Source of the DNA: Margaritifera margaritifera
Taxonomy: Eukaryota > Mollusca > Bivalvia > Unionida > Margaritiferidae
Length of the DNA stretch: 64,000 nucleotides
Direction of reading: 5' to 3'
NCBI GenBank assembly: GCA_029931535.1
Contig: JAQPZY010001689.1
Coordinates: forward strand, 3,066,501-3,130,500
Positions 23,001-32,112 of this stretch are shown piece after piece. A model generated the notes under the pieces. It did not search any database and had not been told where the DNA came from. It was given only the letters and a program-made list of their open reading frames with translations. The stretch's first letter is position 1. The number at the start of each line of letters is the position of its first letter. A program made the position numbers and the translations under genes.

Positions 23001-23222
23001 TACCGTCTTTACTCGCGTATAAAATAATACCAGCTGCAAACTGCATAGACTCAGATCTGCCGTCGCATAATGCTCCGGCAGATCTGGGTCTATGCAGTTT
23101 GTAAGGACTAATCAGTTGAACAAACAACATAGACCATGATCTGCCGGAGCATTATGCGTCGACAGATCAGGTTCTATGTTGTTTGCATTTTGGATCCAAC
23201 TTATACGCGAGTAAAAACGGTA
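23001..23222. mobile_element. Palindromic MITE, copy 1 (full, two hairpins)
   Basis: TA-flanked ends CCGTCTTTACTCGCGTATAA and the inverse TTATACGCGAGTAAAAACGG. Inside are two near-perfect palindromes. The first centres on GCATAATGC with arms AGATCTGCCGG / CCGGCAGATCT. The second has arms GATCTGCCGGAGCATTATGC... with CATAGACCATGATC / AGATCAGGTTCTATG. A 26-bp spacer (GTAAGGACTAATCAG...) separates them. No coding capacity. TA duplication suggests a Tc1/mariner-type mobiliser (inference). Confidence 0.92.
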
Positions 23223-23670
23223 TATTTATTTTATTGTTACTAAACCACAGCAGGTGAGAAAGTGTTATACAATATTAGGCAGCCAATAAAATTGTATCTG
23301 TGATAAAGATAAATAATAGAAAATGGTGCCAATTAGTACGTGCTGTTTAGATCAGTGCACAGAGAGTACAAACATCTTTAGGTTTATAACATTTCCATGA
23401 ACTGAAATTCAGGTGGGCATTACTTTGAAAATAATTAAAAGTCACATAGTGTAAAATAACTTGAACACATGAAAAACAAACGAGGGAATTTATTAACAAC
23501 ACCCCCAACCCCTTTTGCGGGCCCTAACAATAGATCAAGCGTTGAAAATGAGGATGGAAAATAAAAAAGTTCCTCGAAGGTTAGACATGAGCGTCAGTCT
23601 GGAAAAATAATTATTTTTATTTGTAAAAAATTCGCGATAGATATATACACGTGTGAATGGATTGTGTTAG
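23223..23670. other. Left flank of the virus-like region
   Basis: AT-rich non-coding DNA. No terminal inverted repeat of the virus-like element could be recognised here. Confidence 0.4.
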
Positions 23671-23868
23671 AAAAAGCTAAAAAGTGCGGAAGGCGCTGCA
23701 AGAAAAGATATTTGTAAAATTCACCTAAAACAACTTCGCAACGAAGTAGGAACATACGCATGCACTAGCTGCGGAATAGGGGCAAAGGCATCATATGCAC
23801 ATTGCAGAGATTGCAGAGGACAACGTTTGGGAAGTAAACTGTACATAGAAAAAAAAACAGAAAAGTGA
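23671..23868 (+). pseudogene. Zinc-ribbon protein relic of the virus-like element
   Basis: An open plus frame of 65 codons between stops, without an ATG. It is basic and has two CxxC pairs (TYACTSC and HCRDC) separated by about 12 residues, like a zinc ribbon. Composition is more GC-rich than the flanks, and it stands at the head of a run of co-linear decayed genes. I do not recognise the family; a nucleic-acid-binding virion or regulatory protein is a guess. Confidence 0.4.
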
Positions 23869-23944
23869 ATACATTTTCAGCGAGGAGTGCCAACGCCTTG
23901 CGGATATTTGTTGGCAAGTGGGTGAAGTTATTACAAATCCGTAG

Positions 23945-24165
23945 GGAAATATATATATTTTTTATTTTAGAGAGAAAATTTACTTAGTTATACCAGTGAC
24001 GCAAGGAAATATTGTTGTTTTTTTTTAGAGAAATATTTTACTTAGTTATACTAGTGACGCAAGGAAATATTTTTTTTTTTAGAGAAATATTTTTACTTAG
24101 TTATACTAGTGACGCAAGGAAATATTTTTTTTTTTAGTGAAATATTTCCACTTAGTTATACCAGT
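23945..24165. repeat. Tandem repeat, 55-58 bp x 4
   Basis: Copies of ACTTAGTTATAC.AGTGACGCAAGGAAATAT plus a T-run, marked by TAGTTA at 23985, 24043, 24098 and 24153. The array stops five bases before the ATG of the next relic gene at 24170. Confidence 0.9.
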
Positions 24166-24169
24166 GAGC

Positions 24170-24546
24170 ATGTCGCCTGTGCGAGAAGCACATCACGTCA
24201 AAACAGCAAGGGTGAGAAAGGAGTACAAAGATTTGGTGGGAATCTGGCCGCCATATACAACGGAGAAGAAAAAAGTAAGAAAACGAGAGCCAAAAGGGAG
24301 AAAATAGAAAAAAAAAGAAGAAAAGTGGGAGACCGCACGCCTTGGCGCTATAAAAGTAGAAAGGGTTTAGATAGGGAATGGTTTAGAAGATTCGGTGAAG
24401 CAAACGTAGTTCGAAGGGATGGAACAAATTATGTGGTTAACGCGTTTCACATCTAACAGAACGATTTGTGGGGGGAAGAGAGCTCGGTGCTAAACAGCCA
24501 GATAAGCGAGGCCCGTGCGGCTAAAATTCTGGAGCTGCTTGGATGA
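24170..24546 (+). pseudogene. Basic protein relic of the virus-like element
   Basis: ATG at 24170, straight after the tandem repeat. The first 45 codons (MSPVREAHH..., rich in K/R) end at a stop 24305-24307 next to an A-run. The coding trend continues one frame over (..DRTPWRYKSRKGLDREWFRR..), passes a TAA at 24454-24456 and goes on in the same frame to TGA at 24544-24546. So one frameshift and one internal stop. Very basic, no membrane segment; a DNA-binding or core protein is possible but not shown. Confidence 0.45.
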
Positions 24547-24859
24547 GTACTTTATTCGAATAAAGTTTCTCAACCAATAAGGTCCGGGTGAATTACCTGT
24601 AACGGGCAAGTTCGTGCCAGTAAAGCGGGAAAAGGGAGAGAAGGTGACGATAACGCGCGAGATTAAGCCGGACTTTCTCGAAGGAATCGACAAGAGATAC
24701 TACGAAAACGCATATCCAGTAATAGCTGTGGTCTAAGGCGTTTACGAGGTGAGAGAGTCGGACCCAGAAAAGCTAGAACCGATGAAGGCAGGAAGAATTA
24801 ACTAAGTAGCGGAGCAGCTAGGGAAATATGTTAAAAAGCGCCAAGGGGTGATGGCTTAA
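24547..24859 (+). pseudogene. Unidentified relic gene of the virus-like element
   Basis: One plus frame with protein-like composition (..KREKGEKVTITREIKPDFLE.., then ..EVRESDPEKLEPMKAG..). It is broken by TAA/TAG-type stops near 24565, 24735 and 24800 and ends at TAA 24857-24859. Co-linear with its neighbours. Not recognised. Confidence 0.4.
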
Positions 24860-26215
24860 CAGAATCAAGGTTCAGCATATGGTGGGAAGGCCACGTCTAC
24901 GAGGGGGCTGTGGGTGGGGGATGGGGGTAGGGCAAGGATCGAGGATGTAACTTGGTTGGAAAGTCTCCTGAAGCTTGTTATGAAGGACATCGCATGTGGC
25001 GATATTCACAATAGCGGAAAGTACTGCGCTTCTGGGTGGAGAAAGATCGAGTTGGTAGTCCACAACGGCCACGCCTGGCCAATGGACCTCCACAGCGCGT
25101 AATATAGAGTTTTTTTTATGAGGACGATGTTTGTGAGGCGATTGGCGAGGCCACAAAAAATGAACCCAAGGCTTTGTGGGTTCTTGGAGGCGACAGTGAT
25201 AATAAAAACTGAACCCAAAGTTTGTGTGTGGAGCAGATCGTGGTGGAGGATGGGAGGTGTTACAAGACTAGAAAGAGGCATGAGTAGAATCTTGATGTGT
25301 GCCGTAAGTACACAGACACAAGTGAGGCAGCCGATGCCCTTGCGTTCGAAGTCTTCAACGAAGCCTGCTGCGGCTAGAATAGCGAGAGAGCGGAATGGTT
25401 GGAAGCTCACGCCGGCAGCCATGCTGGAGGACATTCAGCGGGCATTCATTGAGTTTGGGCATGTAAGCCTCGACATGGCTACTTGTTACCCGGACAGCTT
25501 CCTGTGAATGGGAGTGTAAAAAGTACTTTGAGCGATTTGGCCATCCGCAGCATGAAATGATTGTGGCGATCAATGGAGTCCTTCCTGAGAAAGATCTAAC
25601 AGGATTTGCTAAGGTGAGGTCTTAGAAATTTTCGCGAAATTATCACCCAGTTATTCATGCCTGGTTTGGCCTCCACTTCAGCACGTGAAGCATAGAGGAG
25701 GAGGAGGCGAGGATTGATAGGGCCTAGCCCCGATAGCGCCTCTGCGATTTTTGCTAGATAGTAAAGTGCTCGATAGTCTAGAGGTGGCTGAGGCTATCGT
25801 CTCCTACAAAAAAACAGATAAAGGTCTGGTTGCTCGAAAACAAGGAAGTGGGCCGGGTCATCATAGGAAAGTTCACCGCGGGAAGTGCGAACGATTGTAA
25901 GTGGATGGCAAGAAGGGTAGTCACAGACCAGGCAGAGCTGGACTTCTTCGTGTGCACCTGCTCAGGTACTGGCTCGTTGGTCGGTTATGATAAGGCTCCG
26001 CTGGGAAGTTTGATCATATACTTCGATGGGTTGCCGCCGCAGTACACGCACCTTAGAGCATCTATGCTGGCATATACGAGTATAAACGAGTAAAAACATC
26101 ATCAGCACGCTAAGGCCCAGTATCGCTGGTGCTAAGCAGATAATATGGTACAGGCGAACCAGTCGTAGCAACCGCACGCTCTAGCCTATACATCTTCAAG
26201 GACCGCACAGTGTCG
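24860..26215 (+). pseudogene. Decayed DNA polymerase B-like gene of a Polinton/adintovirus-like element
   Basis: Protein-like sequence passes between all three plus frames with many stops and frameshifts. Visible landmarks: KIELVVHNGHAWPMDLHS (near 25045-25098), RNGWKLTPAAMLEDIQRA (near 25393-25446), then VSLDMATCYPDSF (near 25464-25502), which resembles motif A of family B polymerases (D-x-x-x-x-Y-P). Later come VIIGKFTAGSANDCKWMARR (25860s), QYTHLRASMLAYTSIN (26040-26087) and a badly damaged motif C region at about 26165-26195, where the expected D-T/S-D-S is lost. Such polymerases replicate Polinton-type and adintovirus-like elements. The gene stops short of the thumb region, where the integrase relic begins on the other strand, so it is truncated as well as mutated. 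Family assignment is by my own motif reading. Confidence 0.55.
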
Positions 26216-26696
26216 GTAGTACGACGTTGTCCTCCATTCAGCTCTCCCGGTGCACATATGTAGGCATCGCACCGAAGTATCTGAGGGCAGGCGTTTTTCC
26301 TCAGAACCGACCGGCCGCGTCACAGCCGAGATACGTTTCTTACCTGTGAGCCTCGTTACGTCACCGTTCTGGGCCGTAACAACGGCAAGGGGGCCTCCGA
26401 ACCCATTCAGTGCTACGCTTTGCATGCACGCTCGCCGTTTTGGCTGCAATCAACATCTCCTAGGCGTACTGGTGCCCAAACAGCCGCTCAGTCGCAGTAC
26501 GGTGAAACCTCTTCACAATGCCCTGCACGCGGTGGACGCTGTGCTCGCCTCCCCTCACCTGAACGTTGTTCTTAGCCAAGAGCTGCAACACTGCGCCCAT
26601 AAACTCAAGGCCAGGGTCAACATGAAGGAGTTTGGGCCACTTTAGGGGGCCCCGCTTTTTGATACGCGACAAAGCGTCGGCGACACTGAAAGCCAT
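26186..26696 (-). pseudogene. Decayed DDE integrase of the virus-like element
   Basis: Two minus frames (26460-26696, then 26186-26449) with one shift between them. The first has KWPKLLHVDPGLEFMG, with the second catalytic Asp of a retroviral-type DDE core, and about 35 residues on VQGIVKRFHRTATERLFG, where the catalytic Glu normally preceding R-F is Lys. The second frame (RLTGKK..., then a basic C-terminal part) fits the integrase C-terminal domain. The N-terminal zinc finger and first Asp were not found; sequence to about 27030 on the minus strand may be its remains. It faces the polymerase relic tail to tail. Confidence 0.65.
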
Positions 26697-27480
26697 TATT
26701 GTTTTGGGAGCTCCAACTTAGCAGCACAAAAATTGCCTTTGCTATCCGCTAACCGGTGGGGTCGTCCGCTATGTACCTTGCGAGACGAACGAACTCCACA
26801 ATGGCATTATGTGTATGCTGGGGGGTGGGGGTGGAGAAGGAAGCAGATGATACAAATGTATGCATGCAACACGAGCAGCGAACTGCCGCATCGAGGATGG
26901 GGATTCACTCCAGATCTCGATAAGAACGCTGGCCCTGTCCCCCAGGTGAATGATATGGCCAGTAATTTTTTCACGTTTCGCAGCTGATGCCACACGATGA
27001 ATCGCGCTCCATACCTATACCGCCATCGATTCAATTGCGATATATACTACCAGCAGAACATACCAGCGCAAAAAAGCATGCACTTACCGTGCTAACACTG
27101 GAAATATTTTACACGTACTTATATACTTATAATCCATGCAACCAACGATGGCGAGGACGTATAGAAGTTAAAAAGCTTGGGTTCGACACCGTTCGGCCTT
27201 CCACCGATTCTGCTACTTATCATTTCGTACACGCGTGCAGATTCTTCAACGGCTTAGTAGGTCTGTTGAGCCAGCTGTTTATCTTACTTCATTTCACTAA
27301 GAAAGTCAAGACGCTCGTTGCGCCTGCGCTGGTACTCAGCCTACGCAGCTTGGAATTCTTCAAGAGACTTATTGTGGCAGATGCGTTCTTCGTCGACCCC
27401 TCTTTTATCTATCCGAGACAAGACGTAGTTTGAGCCAGATAATGCGAGGGTGTTAACAATTGCCCCGCCGACCATGAAAA
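26697..27480. other. Unresolved coding relics of the virus-like element
   Basis: GC and CpG content stay high, and both strands have medium frames: plus 26987-27433, 148 codons; minus 26769-27034. On the minus strand near 27250-27420 a Ser/Thr/Ala-rich peptide-like stretch (STKNASATISLLKNSKLRRL) looks more protein-like than the plus frame. I cannot assign a family, and both longer frames may be shadows. Confidence 0.3.
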
Positions 27481-27555
27481 CAACAGAGGCCATCAGACGG
27501 CAGTGATGATGTTAGTGGGAATGATGCTGGAACAAAAGAGGCAGCTCTGATAAAT

Positions 27556-27904
27556 TGACCATGACAAGGTATTTAGACCACTGGTGGAAGAGTATCTGCG
27601 CCAATATGAGGTTGACACGCACTGAATCTGATTCACACTAGAAAGGAACGAGAAGGCAAAGCAGATAGACATCGAGCACTGGGAGCACCCTAAATCAACC
27701 CGCATCCAACTGTTGTTAATTGCGGCCGATCTGGCAAAAAATCCGAAAGTACTATCAGTGGGTCGCAAGCGTGATTGTTATTACAATGATGACGTCATGA
27801 TAACTGAACATACAAAAGAGACATTAATAACATTGATGCAGTATGTATATCCCTCAATCACTAATCTCAACGTTAGCAAAAAAACAAAAAAAAAGTTGTT
27901 TTAA
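27556..27904 (+). pseudogene. Unidentified relic (plus strand)
   Basis: Protein-like plus sequence: DHDKVFRPLVEEYLRQYEV, stop, then FTLERNEKAKQIDIEHWEH and IAADLAKNPKVLSVGRKRD in another frame, ending in a Lys-rich tail at 27902-27904. Acidic-helical then mixed. At least two disruptions. Not recognised. Confidence 0.35.
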
Positions 27905-27959
27905 AAAAAAGAAGTACTCTGCCGCATCACAGTATTCACCAAAAGGCCCGTATTACCAC

Positions 27960-28756
27960 CAAGTCTAAAAGACACAGTACCTTTAACCCACAACAATATA
28001 GCTATTTCAGAATCTGGTGATATCAGGGAATCTACCAACTCCTTTGACTTCGCCACCCTCTGACTTGCAAGCAAAGATGATCAGTTTGTGGTGTGAGCTT
28101 GCAACATAGCCAAATACCAGGGCGAATTAAAGGTTCATGTTACCCTTCTTATAGAGAAATTATAATGGCCCACTTTCCCACTGTACTCAAAGCTTCCAGC
28201 GGACCCACAAAACTTTTGCTTGAAAAGGATATGCGACAAAGCTGCGTGCTGAAATTGAGGCCTAGTGTATTACCAACAAAAAAATATCGAAGAGTTGTCA
28301 ACATTATTGATAGAATCGACAGAACACTATAAGCCATGTATACTGGCCTCCTAGCAATTGGGATTGCTACCTCTTTGACTGGCCCAGGCATTTTAGTTGC
28401 CACCCTACTCCTAGTATCTGGTGAAGTCTGTTGCACAGGTGGGCTTATTGTCAATTTTATCACTATACCATTAACAAAACAAGCTAAAAAAACACAACAT
28501 CAATATATGTGCAGAATCAAAACTAAACACTATTCCAGACCACCTATCAAGGACAGCTTAAGACAACGTAATATCGGAAGATGAATTCAAGCTCATACAT
28601 GATGAGTACCAAAAGTACAAAAATGAACAAGAAAAAATTTGATTCAAAGCAAACTTGGCCCTTTAAATGATGTAGAAAAAAACAAGCTGATAGCCAAAGT
28701 AAAGACCGAAGCTCATGAAGAGATCATGAAAAGTTTCACTGGAAATTCCACATAAA
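27960..28756 (+). pseudogene. Hydrophobic-plus-helical protein relic of the virus-like element
   Basis: Plus-strand coding trend with several stops. Order: a soluble part (28000-28150); a basic segment SVLPTKKYRRVVNIIDRIDR (28263-28322); after a stop, a Gly/Ala/Leu-rich hydrophobic segment (GLLAIGIATSLTGPGILVAT, near 28342-28400) long enough for two membrane passes; then a charged helical part in another frame (ISEDEFKLIHDEYQKYKNEQ, 28570-28632); and a C-terminal piece ending TAA at 28754-28756. This glycine-rich hydrophobic block followed by a charged helix could suit a membrane-active virion protein, but that is inference. Confidence 0.45.
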
Positions 28757-28766
28757 TGTTAGCTGT

Positions 28767-29190
28767 GTGGTGTCAGTTAAAGCGACAGAAAACGCTGAAA
28801 CTGTCGGAGCTACTGAAACAACTAAAACAGCTGACCAGAAAAGCATTAGGCCTATCCTAAGCACATCACCACCATATGACGCACTGTGTCCACCTTATCG
28901 AGCTACTTTGCAGCACAAAAAAGGTCTAGACCCGCCCACAAAAAAAAAAAAAAAATGGAGTAAAACTTTAACGTCAACTCATACTGTTTTCAGCACCTCC
29001 TTCAGGCATATTGCTGACTTTCTGGCCTTTGCACTTTCCCAGTACAATCTGTTTTGCAGCAGCAGGCAATGGACTATAAGTACTACCAAAATCATTTGTG
29101 GCAAATACAGCATCTGCAGCTACAGTAGCAAAAGTGACAAACTGGTTAGGGGACGATCGCGTCCACCCAAAAACACCCAACACACATTTC
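28767..29190. pseudogene. Possible last relics of the virus-like element
   Basis: Plus frame 28767-29276 begins VSVKATENAETVGATETTKT and contains a polyA-encoded Lys run (28935-28955). On the opposite strand 28974-29183 reads LGVFGWTRSSPNQFVTFATV, also protein-like. Only one can be real; I favour the minus frame from about 28974 and the plus frame before about 28930. No family recognised. Confidence 0.25.
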
Positions 29191-29462
29191 TCTTGGCTAA
29201 TATTAAATATGGTACATCTTTAAATCATTACAAATGTAAAGTGTCCTTAACTAGTGGTAATATCCTCATTAAATAAATATCTGGCTTATCAGTATTCTGT
29301 GTACATATGCAACAGACATTAAACTGACTGTGCTTTTAATCATACAATCTTTAACAAAATTTAGTTCATGCTTCCATAGTTAGTTGGCCAAGGTAGAATG
29401 GACACAATCCAGTCTGATCAGAAGGTACACTTTATTGATTGCTCAAGATATAACCGACTAAA

Positions 29463-29693
29463 CTATTCGGGTGATGCAATCAGATAAGCTGTATGTTGAT
29501 GTTCCATCTTAAACTCACTGTCAGAGAGATTTATTGGGTCAGAATTTTCACGCCTGTGACAGTTTTGACCAAACATGACACCTATGGTCGAATCATACTT
29601 GGGCCTAGTTACTGAAAGGTATGGAACTTTGTTCTTTTTATCATCAACCAGACATAAGTTTTTCACAATAAAAATTGTTATAACTAGTTTCAT
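29463..29693 (-). CDS. Hypothetical 76-codon frame
   Basis: Minus frame MKLVITIFIVKNLC..., with a protein-like middle and end (VTRPKYDSTIGVMFGQN, then SDSEFKMEHQHTAYLI). Composition is balanced, unlike AT-rich chance frames. It lies just right of the virus-like region and may be one of its genes. No domain recognised. Confidence 0.35.
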   Translation of the reverse strand: MKLVITIFIVKNLCLVDDKKNKVPYLSVTRPKYDSTIGVMFGQNCHRRENSDPINLSDSEFKMEHQHTAYLIASPE

Positions 29694-30356
29694 ATTAAAA
29701 TTATTTTAGTTTTTTTTAACTGCCCTGAGAAATACCATAGCAGGCAGACGGTTAAAACTTGCTGTTATGTCCTATTAATGCAAAAGTTAGTAAACAAGCT
29801 GAATAAGATGTTTTAGTTGTTTTTGTTAAATCCAACCACATCCAGTCTCATCCTGTTACAGTTACATCATACCACACAGTAAAATATTGCTGACTAAACA
29901 ACAACCTGATGTTCCAGAAACGTTTTGACTGAGAAGCATATCAAATGGTCATAAGTGTGGGTTTTATGCGACAGTTTACCAAAGTGGATCACAGTCAGGT
30001 GAGAGGGCTCGATACCTTTTTTGAATCACTAAGAACGGTCAAAAGTGACGTAAAAGCAAAAGAAATGGAGTTGGCATGAAAGAAAAATAAACTGCATATA
30101 GCGTCACAATTTTTGAAGAAAAAAAAAAGCAAAGGATGCAGAAATGGTGAGTGATTTGAAGGCACTGTATTAGGGAAAAAAAACATTTCATCAGCACGAT
30201 TCTTCATCTCAAGATGGCAATAAAAGTTGGGCTCAATTCCTGCGACTCAGATGTCATTCATACCTTTTTTAAAAAAAAATTATTGGTAGAACTGCTGTTG
30301 AGAATACTCCAACCATCAACCTACCTTTGGTGGGCCAAGGCACCTCAGGCGCCATC

Positions 30357-30595
30357 TATACCTGTTAGGTATAATAATTTGAACGCTTTATTTATGCTTA
30401 TTTATACCTGTTAGGTATACCAATGAGCCCTGTAAAACGGTGCAAGATAAGCAATTTTTTGTTTCCTGGGCCTGTTCCAGGGTGCCAGTGTCTTTTTTGC
30501 CACACAAATATTTTAAATGAAAATAATTATTTTCCCAAACCGAAACTCAGGATGGACCTTCACAGAATTTGAACGCTTTATTTATGCTTAGGGTC
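30357..30595. repeat. Short palindromic direct repeats
   Basis: TATACCTGTTAGGTATA occurs at about 30357 and 30405, itself an inverted repeat. AATTTGAACGCTTTATTTAT follows it at 30376 and recurs at 30567. Origin unknown. Confidence 0.7.
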
Positions 30596-31059
30596 AGTCA
30601 GTGTATGTGTGTGTTAGGGGGTGCCCATACTGAAAAACACAGGGAAATTGTGAACAAAGTGTTATTTTTTAGTTTTGTGGCATGGATGACTGGTATGATC
30701 AAACCCCTTGCTGCTGCTAATTTAGATGCATCCACTCCTCAGGTTTCATCAATATGCAAACTTCAATGATCTAAAGCAACAGTCTGAGCAGTGCAAGTTA
30801 TTTAAAATAACTTGCATGAATTAGTGTGATGTAGATTTCAAGATGAAAGTTTAAACGTAATATTTCATACCCTAATAGAAAAAAGAACATGGAAATTGAA
30901 CATGGAAATCTTTAAATAATCACAAAGTATGAAAGTAGGTCCAAGTGATTATTAAGTGTCACGGACTAAAAGCATTGAGCTTCCTGAATAATAACAAATA
31001 AGGCGCAGCTAACACCAAAACATAGACACACATTAAGCACATGAAAAATATACCAAAGT

Positions 31060-31310
31060 GATGGTGAAGTTGTATTCTCTGTGAAGGGGGTGCACATTAC
31101 CATGTAACAGCACTCTGTTCAGTCACATGGGGATGAGAAGTCACTGCAAGCTTTAGTTTAAGGAACAAAGTCATAGATTGTAGTGATGGTACAGTTGTAT
31201 TCGTTAGGAAGGTAGAGGTGGGGGGTTGGGCCACATTACATTGAATCAGCACTCTGTTCAAACTTTGCACAGTCACAGAGGCACGAGAAGTCACTGCAAG
31301 CTTAGTTTAG
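31060..31310. repeat. Two-copy repeat of about 130 bp
   Basis: GTGATGGT.A.GTTGTATTC, then AGCACTCTGTTCA and GAAGTCACTGCAAGCTT, occur in the same order in 31060-31165 and 31180-31305. Diverged; non-coding. Confidence 0.75.
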
Positions 31311-32000
31311 AAAACATTCTTATAAAAGGATACACATGAAGTTTTGCAAAGGACCGTGTGTGCAAGCCAACTGGATGCAGAAAAACTATTTATGTATTTA
31401 TGGGTTGAAGTATGTATAGTGTAAAAAAGAAAAACTGAATCCAAAATTAATTCATAAAAGGACTCAAGTTTCCTTTAATTAAATTACTGGTATGATGCAA
31501 GTCTCAATTTATTCATTGCAAAATGGCATGAGAAACACTTTAGTGACCCAGGACTAAAAATCTATCTATAAATACAATAGGATTTATTTATTTAATTTAT
31601 ATAATTTTATTTATTTCATTTATTAGTTATTATTTCTGTTTCTGTTGTTATTATTATTACTGTTATTATTGTTATAGATATAGCATACAAGAAATAGATG
31701 AATTTTGTATCCAAGAAAAACAAGCAATATTCATGTCCTGAGAGCAATAACGATTTCTCAGTTTAATAGATGTACGGGCCAGGGGTAATTTAAGGAATAG
31801 CTATGATTATAATAAGGTATTTCAGCAATTACAAAATGAGATAATGTAGGCTTTTTATGAATACACATAGCATTTTCACCTTGATGACCTCTGACTTTAT
31901 GCTAGGACTGTAACTCATCCCTCCTCTAACAAAGTAGTGACCACTTGATGTGAACAATGCTTCTGAAATCCATGCAATATATCATGCTGTATAAAAAGAA

Positions 32001-32112
32001 AGAATACACAAATAAATCCTGCTAAATAAATAAAATAAAGAATACACAAATAAATCCTGCTAAATAAATAAAATAAAGAATACACAAATAAATCCTGCTA
32101 TGTAGCTATGTT
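32001..32112. repeat. Tandem repeat, 38 bp x 3
   Basis: AGAATACACAAATAAATCCT + GCTAAATAAATAAAATAA at 32001, 32039 and 32077; the third copy is partial. No sequence differences seen. Confidence 0.92.

Noticed and set aside
25006..25434. 142-codon minus frame opposite the polymerase relic
   Set aside because: Shadow of the plus-strand relic; no recognisable motif and the plus strand carries the polymerase-like motifs.
26250..26645. 131-codon plus frame
   Set aside because: Shadow opposite the integrase relic, which has recognisable core residues on the minus strand.
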